A stretch of 64,000 nt of DNA from Raphanus sativus (taxonomy: Eukaryota > Streptophyta > Magnoliopsida > Brassicales > Brassicaceae). Position numbers and translations under genes: made by a program. The stretch lies in contig NC_079516.1 of assembly GCF_000801105.2 (NCBI RefSeq), forward strand, positions 17,948,998-18,012,997, given 5' to 3'. The notes under the pieces are model-generated. The model ran no database searches. It had not been told where the DNA came from and saw only the letters and a list, made by a program, of their open reading frames with translations. This document shows positions 20,705 to 33,457 of the stretch, piece by piece (the stretch's first letter is position 1; every line of letters starts with the position of its first letter).

Positions 20705-23235
20705 TCAAGCTTCTTTATGCGTAATCCTGATGAAATAGTGTAAACGAAATCAAGTTTTCATAAACCATAGTGATAAAAAATGGTTAAAAAGAAATAGAGA
20801 TATATTAGATAAATTCAAACCTGAAGCAGTAGATTCCAAGAGCAGTAGTGATCTCATGAATGACTGAAGTTGCAAAATGCAAATATAGTGACATTGTGAA
20901 TACACAATAACCAAGAAGAACCCAAAACTCATCCACAAGAGGAGCCCTACAGAGAGATCAACACAATCTGATGCATTATATGGGAAACAAAGGCAAAAAA
21001 CAGAACCAATGGAGAAGAAAGAACATACCCATCGTTGAGTCTAGCTGTTAGAGCATTTGCTAGTGCAAAGGGAAGGTAAAGCAGTGACTGTGCAAGAGGA
21101 AGACTAATGAGAACTATGTAAGAGAAAAAATGGAGAAGAAGTTTTATCAGATTTTTTTACCAGACACATGTTTGTTTTTAATCCTTTTGGCTCATCACAT
21201 AAATGGGCTAGGATCATTCTTCCCTGGAATCATTAACCATTGACTCATGCTCAGCTTTCAATTTCACTATGTAACAATGAGTACAAATTTTGAAACCAAA
21301 TAAGCTTACCACAAGGAATCCAAATGCAAGACCAGTTCCCAATACAACCAAGTGAGGATAGTTTCTTATGAGATCAACTGGAGACAAGTAATCCCTAAAG
21401 GGACAAGAAGAGCAATAGTAAGTTAAGGAGAGAGATAATAGGAAATTAAAAATAAAAAGACATACCAAGTCAAAACTCCTGCAAGTAGCACGACGAAGGG
21501 ATATAGCTGAACACACACACAAATTAATAATAAGTATCCATTGAATCAAATTTAGTTTAGGAGATTATACCATAGCCAATGCTAGAAACATGCTTCCTTT
21601 TCTTGACTGTACAACTTTGTAAACATTATACACGCTGTAGAACAAATCATTGCAGAGGTGTGAGCAGAGTATTGCATAGAAAAAAACCATAAGATAGATG
21701 AATTTTTGGAAGACTCACTTGAATGCAACGGTTGGTATAACAGCAAAAACAATCATTGTGAATAATACTACTCTGGACATTGGGATCTCTGACCAAAAAA
21801 AAACCGGAGAAAAGTTTCAATAAATTTGCAAGAAGAATAGTTAAGTGAACACAAAGTTTAATGTTTTTGAGATTTTTTACCGTTCAAAAACGGCACCCAA
21901 CTCAATAAGGGAATCGACTTCCCAAACTGCTGAGACCACCATTCAGCACCTTAAAGATGAAAAAAAAATATATATATCACAAGGATTCAAAAAGAAATGT
22001 AAGTGAAATAAATTTTGTAAGATTGTTTTGAAGCTTAGCTTACCAACAATGGATGTGAAGAAGTGGCCACAGTATATAAGTGCCAGACCTTCTGTAGGAC
22101 CATTGACTACCGGAAGAATAAGTGTATTGGTGAAATAGCTAAAATTACAAAAGAGTCATAGAGAGCAAAAGTATTAGAGATGAAACAGAGTTACAAGATT
22201 GAAAATTAAAAAGAAAAAAAAACACTTAACTGTTCCCAAGTTGCTCCAAAGAAGGGAACAGCTGCAATAACCCAAAACCAGAAAGTATCTCTTCCACACA
22301 TAGCTGTGCTTCCATATGCCATTGTTTCAAACTAATTTTTTATTTATTTTAGTATGAACTTATAAACTCATCTACATAATTACAAAATAGGTATTTTGCA
22401 ATGCCTACCGCACAAGCAAGTGCATCGCAACCTACAAATATATGAAACTAGGTGTCAGCAACATAAACAAAAAAAAGTAGATGATAGAGAGAAGGTGGAA
22501 GATTGAGACTAACCATGGTCAAAAAGCTCTCCTAGTGGGCTAGAGGAGTTTGTTCTTCGTGCTTGCTTCCCATCAAGCCCATCAAATGTCTATAACATCA
22601 ACAAAATATATATATAAGTACAAAAACTGTTAACAAGCAGAAGAGAAATCGGATCCTAAAGAGAGAGAGAGAGACCTGATACAAAAAGAGGAGCAGTCCA
22701 TGTGCGAAGTGAACCCATCGAGGAGGAGGAGAATCCAACAGAGGCGAGTATACCTAAAAAAAAAACAGTTTGAAGACATCCCATAAGTTTTTTTATCAAA
22801 CTAAAGCAAACGAAAACCTTTCAAGAGAATTAACTCACATAGCCTAACAGCGCAGATGTGACAAGAAACATGAACCCCGTAAGTGTTATCTACAGAACAA
22901 ACAAACCATAAGTAATGTTAGATCAGAAACTAAAGGGCAGATCAGTTAAGATTCACATTATACCATGTTAGGTCTGGATAGGGGAAACCAAAGGTAGTAA
23001 GGGAACACATGAAAAAAAAAGAGCAGAAACGTTACCATGGAATCAAAAATACTTAAAAAGAGTTTAAGAGCTGCCTTTAAAAGAAAAGGGATACTTACGG
23101 CATCCAAAGAGGGAAGATGTTGACAAGACGAGTCCAAAAAGGGTTGAAAAGGTATTTGTAAAGATAAGAGTGATCAACACCGCTGTATTTGTATCTATGA
23201 AGAGCAGCTACACCATGTGCTCCTATGTAACCCAT
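20705..23235 (-). CDS. AAPT2: Choline/ethanolamine phosphotransferase (AAPT2-like)
   Basis: Aminoalcohol phosphotransferase catalyses the last Kennedy-pathway step, moving phosphocholine or phosphoethanolamine from CDP-alcohols to diacylglycerol in ER/Golgi membranes. Seventeen exons join into an intact 389-residue frame, the family's usual length: 23099-23235, 22964-22973, 22839-22889, 22676-22753, 22514-22589, 22409-22431, 22231-22331, 22044-22138, 21881-21949, 21719-21788, 21571-21634, 21466-21506, 21310-21394, 21161-21223, 21029-21087, 20821-20946 and 20705-20726, all with GT/AG introns. The start reads MGYIGAHGVAALHRYKYSGV. Exons 5-6 encode the CDP-alcohol phosphotransferase signature DG(x2)AR(x8)G(x3)D(x3)D as DGKQARRTNSSSPLGELFDH followed by GCD, with all catalytic aspartates present. 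Several hydrophobic membrane segments follow, and the end is RITHKEA. Exon 2 is only 10 nt. Choice of AAPT2 over AAPT1 rests on recalled residues (ETMAYGS, FGKSIP, RNYPHL) and gene order. Confidence 0.95.
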
Positions 23236-23245
23236 TTCTAAGGAT

Positions 23246-23428
23246 CTGAAATCAAAAAACGATGTGTCAGTAAAGCGTAGATCTTTCTGTTAAAGACTGT
23301 AAATTTGAACAACATAAACAGGAACTCGGAGAAGAAACTAGTAGTGTTAAAGGATCTTCAGAAAAGACTGTAGATTCGATCTAAAGAAGCTAAAGACAAT
23401 AAAAGGGGTTAAGGAGAAGAGTACTCAC
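23246..23428 (-). other. 5'UTR intron of the AAPT gene
   Basis: On the minus strand a donor (GCGTC|GTGAGTACTC at 23428) and an acceptor (TTGATTTCAG|ATCC at 23246) bracket a 183-bp intron ten bases before the start codon. 5' leader introns are common in plant housekeeping genes. Confidence 0.7.
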
Positions 23429-23448
23429 GACGCTTCGGCGATGAAGAG

Positions 23449-23512
23449 AGAAAGAGAGAGAGAGCTTGTGGGTGCTAATGCTAATGACTCTCTTCTCTCT
23501 CTCTCTCTCTTG
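23449..23512. repeat. GA/CT microsatellite in the AAPT 5' leader
   Basis: gagagaaagagagagagag followed by a ctctcttctctctctctct tract, so on the minus strand the leader starts with mixed GA and CT runs. Its position just upstream of the inferred 5'UTR intron suggests it lies at or near the transcription start. Confidence 0.7.
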
Positions 23513-23579
23513 TGCGACGTCCTAAAAGAGGTGAAGCGGGACGAGAGTGGAAAGCAGGGCTTTGCGTATCTGCAACGAT

Positions 23580-25648
23580 CTTTATTTTAATATGGAAATG
23601 TTTTCCTAAGTAAGTCCCCCACCCTGTTATATAAAATAAAAACAAGTCTTTTATGTTATAATTTACAACTGTATTTTATATAGGCCAAATTCCAAAGAGA
23701 TTCAAAGATACATTTTATCCAAGAAAACACTGGAAGAAGAAAAATAACCAAAATAGGTTTTATTAAAGAGGTAAATGACATTAACTACATTTACTCTATA
23801 AGTATTATAAACATTTAAATAATAATAATTTTTTTTCGTGAAAGCTTTATTCAATTTGAAATTCTCTTTTTTGATTTTTCTGAAAAAGTTTTGAAAATTG
23901 TTTTAAAATTCGAATAATTGATTTAAAAAAATAAAAATAAATCTTTAATTATAGATACATAAATAATAATAGATAATAATAAAAAAAATTATTTTCGTAA
24001 AAAAATAATTCAATTCGAAATTCTTTTTTTTTCTGCAAATGTTTTGAAATTTGAAAAATTGATTTTTTTCAAAAAAAAATCAACCTTAATTTTATAATAT
24101 AAATTAAAGAAAAATCATAAACCCCATCCTAGAAACCTTAATTAATATAGATTAGTTAACCTAGTGGTATATACATATTTATCACTTTAATGAAATTTAT
24201 TTTAGCTATTTTGATATATGTGTGCTAAAAAAGAAAAATATATTTGTGTTCTATATTTATAATAAAAAATTTAGAGTTATTATAAAGTATTTCTCTTTTA
24301 TATATGATTAAATCTTTAAATCTATGATTTATTATTATTTGGATGTCTATTCCTTGATACAAAAATCCCTTTTCATAATTGAAATACTTAATTACTTATC
24401 TGATCCGAATCTGGAATAAGAATTGTTGATTCAATTTTTTTGTCCATTCCTATATAAATTTCTGAATATTCAAACGTATAAGAATACATGAGTTGATTCT
24501 TCTTACATTTTTTGAAAAAGAAAGAAAAGTAAAATCGATTTAAAAAGTAAACTTATGTATAAGAAAACATGAGTTGAAAGATCGATTTGTTTTACTTGAA
24601 TCGATTTTTTTTGTGTATATAACATCTGTACGTGACCTTCTTGATGGGGCATGACAAAACCCATGAACGAAAATGCGTGCAAGGTTAAACAAAATTTGAA
24701 CATTAACGTTATAAGATGTTTTGCACCAAAAAGAAACGTTATAAGATGTTGAGTATACTTAAAACAGAAATTAAATGAGAAATTGCATATTCAATCCTTT
24801 ATGGTTTACATTATACTGATACTGTCTATAAATACATCAAAGAAGAGACAAGATGTTCTCTCTCGAAAAAGAGAGACAAGGTTACCAAAGAAAAGAGAGA
24901 CAAGCTGTTCTACAGTTTTTCTGCATTTGGAAAAGTCCAAGAATCGAATTCTTCTTTCATAGGTTTATTTCTATGTTTGCCTCGGAATTTTCCTTCAAGG
25001 AATATGTCCTCTGCATTTTATATTTGTAGACTAAAATCAATGTTGCTTTCTTTTATCATTTCCACGAAATTTTACTTTTAAAGTATTGTATACGTTAAGA
25101 AATGATCACGACTCATCCATGACTTATATTCTATATGTAACTTTATAAATAGTATGAAAGTATGGGAACATAGAACTATGTCTATGTATACGCAAAATTA
25201 TTGTAATGTCAGATACTTTTCTGTTCATCATCGGGTTGGATATTCCGGTTGTACATTTTTAAATATCGATGAAACCAAGAACTTACGCGATCGCTGATTT
25301 GGATTTTTGTCGAATAATATAGTAGAAGTAGTAATCTTGCATCGAGAAGAATATAATAAATCGTTGTTGGTGTAATAGTTTAGCTGTATTTTTATTTTAT
25401 TTTATCTTTGAGAAAAGATGTGGCTGTATATTTGTTTAAGCAAGTTGAACAAAATGATCACGTGTGTTCGATGTAGTTCTTTTACCAAAAAAAAAGTCCA
25501 AGAGATCTAGAGCAACCATTAAGAGCAACCACTATTTTGTAATAAAAATTCAGAAATCGCCCTATAGTGTAAATGACTCTAGTAAATATATAGAGATCTA
25601 GAGGGGGGGATAGTGGGATTAGCTGACTTCACTATCTTTTAAAATATA
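23580..25648. other. AT-rich intergenic DNA, no feature seen
   Basis: Promoter-distal spacer with poly-A/T runs. The minus frame 24503-24703 has no domain. Two short direct phrases, gaaacgttataagatgtt and acgttataagatgtt, are adjacent near 24705-24750. Confidence 0.4.
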
Positions 25649-28105
25649 CTAGGTGATCACCCGCACCCTGTGCGGGGCGAACGGACCAAAAGAAATTATA
25701 AATTTTAATTATAGATATTAAAAACATAAAAATGACATATGGTATAATTAGCATAAGTAATGTTGATATACAGATTAATGTAAGAAAAACCAATTTGGAA
25801 TTAGAAGTTTATTGAATTTTTCAATCAACAAAAAATTTATTGAAGTATCCGGATAATGATAATTTTATTATGGTTGACAAACGTAATTGTCTTATTATCG
25901 AAGTTAAATCGTTATATTTCATTAAAATCATATTGATTTTGAAGTACATAAAAGTTGTAAGAAGAATATAAATAAATTGAAGTAAATTTAGTGGGTTTAT
26001 TAGAACTCAAAATTGTAAAAGAGACCCTTATCGAACCTTAATATCCATTATAACTCAAAATACGTATGAGTTTCTTTTGATTTATCTTTTATTTATAAAG
26101 AGTTTTTTTACTAAAAATCTTGATGAGACATGAGATCATGGGCTACGGTTCGGATGTTGGATTCGATCTCTTTTCTCATCAGCTGATATATTTAGATATT
26201 GCCACAAAGTAATGTTGTAAATCCCTAATTGTTCTTTGATTTCTAGACAGTTATATAAAGTATTATATGTATAGAGCGGAAATTAAGGAAGTCCACATTA
26301 AAAATGATGTTTTTCTTAAATTTAATCGGAAATAATTATATGAATTTCCAAATTTAATGTCTGTAACCATTTATGATAATTTAGTAAAAACATTTATTGC
26401 ACAAAACTAAGAGATTGGAAGAAATTTAATACGAAATTCTTTTTTGAAATGTATTTTATAATATTTCAAGACTGCTCAAAAAAATTTATATACAAAATTT
26501 TGATTTTACAATATAAAACAGTTTATATTATCTCAAAATAAATGTCATGTATCCCATAAAATACAAAAAAATATTAATAAAAATAAAAGTCACATACCAA
26601 AGTTTTATAATCATAGTTTCCAGTCCCTAAAGAATGTTATGAATCATAAAGAAATTAAATATTATAAAAATATGAATCGTATATATATAGTCAAAACTCT
26701 ATCAGTTGTGACTAATATATAAACTATCCTATTAATTTCGTTTAGGATTATAATTTTAGATTTCAAGATAATAATAGAAAGTATTATAAACATATGGCGA
26801 AAACTAAGGAATTACACATTAAAAATGGTTTGTTCTTTAAATTTAGTCGAAAAGAATTATATAAATTTACAAACTAAATGTCTATCACCATTTATGATAA
26901 TTTTGTAATCAACAGTATTATTGCAAAATTTAAGGGAATGCAAAAAAATTAATATGGAATTCCTTTTTGAATGTAAGCTCATAATGTTTTATATACGACT
27001 TTGATTTTACAATATAAAGCAGTTTGTATTGTCCAATCCCAAAATAAATATCATGTATCTCATAAACTAAAAAATATTATTCAAAATAAAAGTCGTGTAC
27101 TAAATATTTATAGAAGAACATAATTATGATTCTTGTATATTTTCTAATCTCTTAAAAAATGTCATGTATCATTTATTAATCGTAAAGAAGTTAAATATTA
27201 TAATAATATGAATTGTATATATAGTCAAAACTCTATCAGTTGTGACTATATATATTAGACTATCCTATTAATTTTGTATATGATTATAATCAGAGATTTT
27301 CAGATAATCATAGAAAGTATTATATGTATATAGCATAAATTAAGGAAGTCCACATTAAAGATTGATATTTGCCTTAAATTTAATCGAAAAGAATTATATA
27401 AATTTCCATTTTCAATATATATGTCATCATTTATGATAATTTTGTAATCAAAAAGTATTTTTGCAAAAAATTAGGGATTGCAATAAATTTAATATAGAAT
27501 TCCTTTTTGAATGTATTTTATAATTTTTAAGATTGCTCATAAATTTTTATATACGACATTTTGATATTATAATATAAAACAATTTATATTGTCTATCTCA
27601 AAATAAATGTCATGTATCCCATAAAATACAAAAAAATATTCATCAAAATAAATGTCATGTACTAAAGTTTTATAGAAAAAGTATGAATTATTTATATTTT
27701 CCAGTCCCTGAAAAATATCATTTATAATTTAGAGTCGTAAAGAAATATAATATTATAAAAATATAAATCATATATATAGTCAAAATCCTATTAATTGTGA
27801 CTATATATATCATTTACTATCATATTAGTTTCGTAGAACATTATAAAAACCCTACCGGATTTGATATTATCGTCCATATCAATGCACATAACCAATTAAT
27901 ATCAATTAATATGACTAAAACATTATGTTAAGCTACTATTAATTCACAATGGCAAAAAATTTAATAAGTCTAGTAAGAAGAGGATTTTTACACAAAGAGG
28001 TTGAGAAGGAATATGGTGTTGCCACATAGGAAATGACATTCTTGTTAATAACACATGAACATAAGGCTAGTCTCTAAAAGTGCTTCTATTTTAATATATA
28101 AGGGA
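25649..28105 (-). mobile_element. Non-autonomous Helitron with internal 545-bp repeats
   Basis: Read on the minus strand, the 3' end has the hairpin CCCGCACAGGGTGCGGG followed by TGATCAC and CTAG, then T outside, as Helitrons require. The 5' end begins TCCCTTATATATTAAAATAG with A outside (28105). No Rep/helicase frame is present. Much of the interior is a tandem repeat. Two further 5'-type termini occur farther right (29653 and 31302), so nested or tandem copies are possible. Confidence 0.7.
26230..27850. repeat. About 545-bp internal tandem repeat, 3 copies
   Basis: The landmark atagtcaaaactctatcagt recurs near 26686 and 27228, and in altered form near 27774, a spacing of about 542-546 bp. 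Other shared landmarks are aaataaatgtcatgtatccc, ttaaattta(g/a)tcg(a/g)aa and catttatgataattt(a/t)gta. Copies differ by substitutions and small indels. Confidence 0.75.
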
Positions 28106-30400
28106 TTAAAATAGAGAATCCAATTATTGCTGCCATAAAAAAACAAAACGTAGACATTATAATAATAAATTATGAAAAGTAGAACTTAAAAAAAAAGTTT
28201 CGCAGAAAATCAATCAATAACAACAACTGATGTGAAAAGTATCTTCAAAACTCTCCGTTTGCAATCCTATAAAGAACATAACAAAGAATATAAACTTATC
28301 AAATTACAAAGAATTATAAATGGGAAGTAATTAAGTGAAATATATTACCTCTTTCTGAAAGCATCAATTTCTAGAACATCATTAGGCTCAAATGTTAGTC
28401 AAATTCTTGAATCGACCTTATCATGATAAAAAAATTTTAAAAAAATATACAGATAATATTATCTCAACCGGTTTTAAAAAATATAATAAATTACCTTTTC
28501 CCCAATTAATTTGCCGAAACTGTAAAACAAAAAGTACGTTAACATTTGTCGAATTCCATAAATTTTAGAAAACATGAGTAAGTGTTCCATAAGCAACACA
28601 CTTAATGACGACATTACTGTAAGTTTTGAAAAAAATGAATTAAATCAGTAATCAATCGCATATTTTTTTTTTAATTTTGAAAATTTATTAGGTTACTATC
28701 ATGTATCACAATCAATCCTTATATTTTCATCTAAAATTGGTAAGAATATAATAGACTACCATAATTGAAATACCGAATATAGTTGATTGATAAAAATTAC
28801 TTTACTGTGAAAGCTTGTCATAATGTTGCTGTTGTTATTGTGATCATTTTCAGCATGTGATTTACGTTTCTACATCAGTCTAGCTCTAAAATAGGAAAGA
28901 ATACAATATAGACTAAACATAATTGAAATCTCATATATGATTGATTGACTCAAATTTTATGACTAATATTTGACTTGACACCAAGATTTACTTCATTAAG
29001 TTTATTTTTGATTCACGTAAATATAATTCATTGACTCAAACATAATTGAAATCCCGAAAAGTGGCTGACGATTATAAATGTTAATAATTTACGAATATTA
29101 TTTTAGTTTTGAAGTTATCTTTGTAATCATGGTTCTGAAAACATTATACATTGACTTAACATTTTATAAAATAGTGTAAACTCAAACTCTCAACGATTAG
29201 AGTACTCAAAATATTGTATATAATATAAACAATAAATTTCACGTTTCGGAAATCGATCCAAAGTTTCCATTGTCTTAAAACATTTTTTGAAAGAAACAGA
29301 AAAGACACCCACAACTAATTCATTTTGTTTTATTGATCTCGAGTATCCAATTTTTTTTTAAAAATGGTTAAATAATAACCGAAGAATATAATTACTGACA
29401 ATATTGATATTTTCCTGATTTAGCAACTCATTAAATTTCATTGTTTGTCTTTAGTGAATATGCATAAAATGAAACATATACTATATATTAATTGTAATGG
29501 CATGATATGTAATTAGCCTAGATTGAAGAGGGTTTTTTCAAAAAAGTTGTGAGGTGAATTGTGGTTGTGACACCTAAGAAATAGCACACTTGTAAATCCC
29601 ACATGAGATAAAGGTTTATTGTCAAATGGTCTCCTCAAATAATAAGAAGGGGATTTGATACTTCATGAACAAAAAAAAATTGAATTACCAATCAGAATAT
29701 GAGGATTATGCGATCCATCTAGAATATTTTTGAAAGGCACAAAACAAAAGACATCCATTTTTGTTGGGTATGAACGAAATGTGAGAAAGAGTGTTTATAA
29801 GAAAACATAAGACATAATTTACTCACCTGGCTTTCCTTTTATAACAAATTTGACAAAGAATTTTTTTAATTATGGTAACATCAAATAATTGTTAATGACG
29901 AAATGATGGATGTTAATTTTTTTTATAAATATGGTAACCTCAAAAATGAAACATTAAAAGAAATATCACTAATCATATCAATCATGCTTTGCGATATTTC
30001 ATATTCAGGAAAATCAAGAAACATAAATCAATAATAATGTACGATCTGATTATGGACTTAACATAAACCAATCATAACCGAGATTTCATATCCAAAAATG
30101 ACATTTATTGTATCATTTAATCCCTCTAAATTATGCCTTCATTGTATTATAACAAAATACAAAAGTAAAAAAATTAATTTTCACGAAATGATGGATGAGT
30201 ATGAAAATATGAGCATTATATTAACAATATATATATTCTAGGATCAATATATATATATATATATATGTATGTAATATAAATATATAAGTTCTAGGATCAA
30301 ATGTATATATATATATATATGTTCTTGGATCGAATATTTTATAAACATAAAAAAATTTAATATATATATGTTCTTGGATGGAAGTTATAATGCTGATACT

Positions 30401-30436
<36 letters not shown>

Positions 30437-30745
30437 AAAAATGATGGATGTTACATTATTTCTTATAAATATGGTAACCTCAAATATGAAACATTAAAAT
30501 TAAAATCGCTAATCATATCAATCATGCTTTATCATATCAATCAAGAAACATAAATCAATAATAATGTACGATCTGATTACGGACTTAACATAAATCAATC
30601 ATAACCAAAACGTTCATATTCAATAATGACATTTATTGTATCATTTAATTCCTCTACATTATGCCTTCATTGTATTGTAACAATACAAAAGTATAAAAAT
30701 TAGTTTTTTTCACGAAATGATGGATGTGTATGAAAATATGAGCAT

Positions 30746-30777
<32 letters not shown>

Positions 30778-31302
30778 TCTTGGATCAAAAATATAAATAT
30801 ATATGTTCTAGGATCAAATATATATATATATATATATGTTCTTGGATCGAATATTTTATAAACATACAAAAGTTTAATATATATATATGTTCTTGGATAG
30901 AAGTTATAATGCTGATACTAACATAAAATTTATATATATACATAAAAAGCATTGGGTATAATATATATATACATAAAAAAGCATTGGGTATAATATAAAA
31001 GTTATAATACGTAGAACATTTTCTGCGAGCAAGAATTTATAAACATAAAAAAGTTTAATATAAGAGAAAATATGTTCGACATTAACTATATGCACATCAC
31101 GTATAGCACATCAAAAGCATTGATTATAACATATGTGCACTACAATGGCATGAGATGTAAATGTTCTAGGCAAGGATGGGCTTTTGAAAAATTGGTGTGA
31201 GATGAAATGTGGAGATGCCACATAGGAAATGGCACACATGTAATAAACACATGGGCAAAAGGTTATTTTCATAAGTGGTCTCCTCAAATAATAGTAAGGG
31301 GA
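28106..31302 (-). mobile_element. Helitron-derived DNA with two further 5'-type termini
   Basis: Minus-strand termini of the form A|TCCCCTT(C/A)(T)TATTATTTGAGGAG occur at 29653 and 31302. Each is preceded inside by a shared roughly 110-bp block (accata/ccacataggaaatggcac, acacatgg, ggtttattgtc) that is also seen in diverged form left of 28105. No matching 3' hairpin end was found for these two, so element boundaries are uncertain. Confidence 0.45.
29885..30965. repeat. About 535-bp tandem duplication with AT microsatellites
   Basis: The block containing atatggtaacctcaaa, tcatatcaatcatgcttt, acgatctgatta(t/c)ggactt and cacgaaatgatggatg occurs twice in tandem (about 29885-30420 and 30421-30965). 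Each copy has several (AT)n runs of 10-30 bp, such as 30246-30265, 30403-30432 and 30748-30773, alternating with atgttcttggat. The open frames here come from these runs. Confidence 0.8.
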
Positions 31303-31838
31303 TTTGTTTTTGTTTAAAAAAAATTATTGATCTCATTAAAATATAAATTTTGACCCCACAAAAGATATAATCTCACCAAAATGATTATTAAACATTTAAT
31401 TAAAATTAGAGTTATAAGTTATAGTTTTTAATGATTTATAATTTCTGTTTTTGAAAAAAAAATTCTGACCCCGGTACAATTTTTTTTTTGGCTGACTAGA
31501 GGTAGCCAAACCTCTTCCGATATGTTATATAGAAGTTTTCAGAATACAAGATTTAAGAGAACGGACCAAACCCTCGGTAATTATCTTTAAATAAATAAAA
31601 TAAAAGGTTCATATTACGTCTTTCATATATTATTAGTTGCTTTAGTAAAAAACTACAAAGCATGAAAAACAAACTACATACTACATAGCAGGAAAGACAT
31701 ACCGATATAACTTGGATCCTTGCGTGTTGATGTCATATATCGAGATATCGTTATATGCTTTGTTGTTATAAGTTAATAATTTCCATTAGCACAAAAAAGC
31801 TAATGATCTCCAATAGTACGGACCTCTGAAAAAGTATA
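31303..31838. other. Intergenic DNA, no feature seen
   Basis: AT-rich, with no recognisable gene or bounded element. Confidence 0.35.
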
Positions 31839-32106
31839 GGCTGCAACTGGTCAATTGAAATGGAATTATTGGAATGAAAGGAATTGGAATGATACGAATG
31901 GAATACTGCAGAAAATGGATCATTCCATTCATTCATGAAGAAATTTGTTTTGGAATGATTTCCTTTGTATTTTATCTAAATATTTTTGGAATTGGTGGAA
32001 TAACCATCCCATTCCATTCATAACAAATGGAAAAAAAATCTGTAGGATTAATGGAATCAACCATTCCACATCATTCCATTCCAAAATATTGCAATCTAGT
32101 TACACC
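31839..32106. mobile_element. MITE with ggaatg/cattcc palindromic interior
   Basis: Ends ggctgcaactggt and, inverted, ggtgtaactagattgc are imperfect inverted repeats flanked by ATA on both sides. The interior is full of ggaatg and its complement cattcc, so the single strand can fold over most of its length. It looks related to the element at 37938-38203. The frame at 31945-32130 lies inside it and is not a gene. Confidence 0.6.
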
Positions 32107-32139
32107 ATAGAGAACTATGATTTTCTCTGACTAATCTAA

Positions 32140-33437
32140 TCTATTAAAACTGAAGTACAAATAGTACTTAGGCCTAATTTTTCTATAAAAATTACAAATG
32201 ATTGCCATTGGTATTAATACTATTAGTTATACATATGCACTGATATTTAGACGAGGCTTTCACGGCATATGACAAAAAGATTGGACAAGCCCACTAATAA
32301 TTATTTGACCGAGATGGTTTGAATTTTGTATCTTTTTAACCATTAAATAGATTTCCTTTTTCATATCACCACTATCCCAATATCTGCAAGAAATAGTTCA
32401 AATAATTAGTAAAACAAAAGGTTAATTTAAGTGTCAAAATCTAATTCAATTAACATTACAAACCAGAACTAATACATAACTTTAGAAATGTAAATTGTTA
32501 ACATCATTAAACTGGATTATATATATTACTCTCTCCGTTTCAAATTATTTGTCGTTGTAGGGTATAATTTATGTTTCAAAATAAATATCGTTTATTGACA
32601 ATATCCTCTACTCAGTTTTCTATTAGTTGAAACATGATTAGGTGTATTGTTAATGATATTTTTATTTTTGAAATATGTAAAATAAACTGTTTTTTAATCT
32701 GTGTGCATAAATCTAAAACGACAACTAATATAAAACAAAGGAAATACATGAATTACATACAATTTTAAAACTATTTGGTTTAGCATATATTAGTTGTGAA
32801 AAAATAGGATTCGAAACTTTTATAAATCAACACTATTAAAATAGGAACATGCCCTGTTTATAATAATTGAATCCAATTTTTTTAAAAAAAAACAAAAACT
32901 ACATGTAACTGCTTATATTTGCATATTAATATAACTGCTAAAGGAGCTTGAGGAATATTATAACGTAAATAGTTAAGAATGATAACTGGTAAACCTAAAT
33001 TCGTGGAGAAGCTATAACTACACTCGCTCTTATTTTAATCAAGTATAAAAATTTATTATAAATATATTTTTATAATAATTAAATTAAATAATGAATTTTT
33101 AATATATAACCCGCAGATAATCACAAAATTAAGCGAAACGGATGTGGGTATAAAATTATTTGTTTGTAGGTTTTGCGGGTCATATTTTTTAACCAAAAGA
33201 AAATTGAAAACCCGCGGGTTGGCCGATCAGCGGACGAGTTCGACCCACAACCCAGACTTAACCATGCGTATACATGATCAATTTTAAATTACTATTATTT
33301 AATAAAATATATTTTGATTACAATTTATACACAAATATGATTAAAAAAGAATATAACCAGAAAGAAAAATCAAATATCAAAAATTAAATTTAAAACAAAA
33401 AATATACATGCCCTTTTAAGGGCGGGTCAAAATCTAG
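32140..33437 (+). mobile_element. Non-autonomous Helitron
   Basis: Begins TCTATTAAAACTGAAGTACA after an A and ends with the hairpin CCCTTTTAAGGG, then CGGGTCAAAATCTAG before a T. Both termini fit Helitron rules (5'-TC, 3' hairpin, CTRR, insertion between A and T). The 1,298-bp interior is non-coding and contains a Stowaway-type MITE. Confidence 0.75.
32529..32744. mobile_element. Stowaway-type MITE, decayed
   Basis: Left end ctctctccgtttcaaattat, with a right end whose complement is atttcctttgttttatatta. TA flanks both sides, and the gtcgtt phrase is inverted inside. The ctcc(c)tccgtttc terminus is typical of plant Tc1/Mariner-derived Stowaway elements. Confidence 0.6.
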
Positions 33438-33457
33438 TTTTATTTAATTCATTCATT

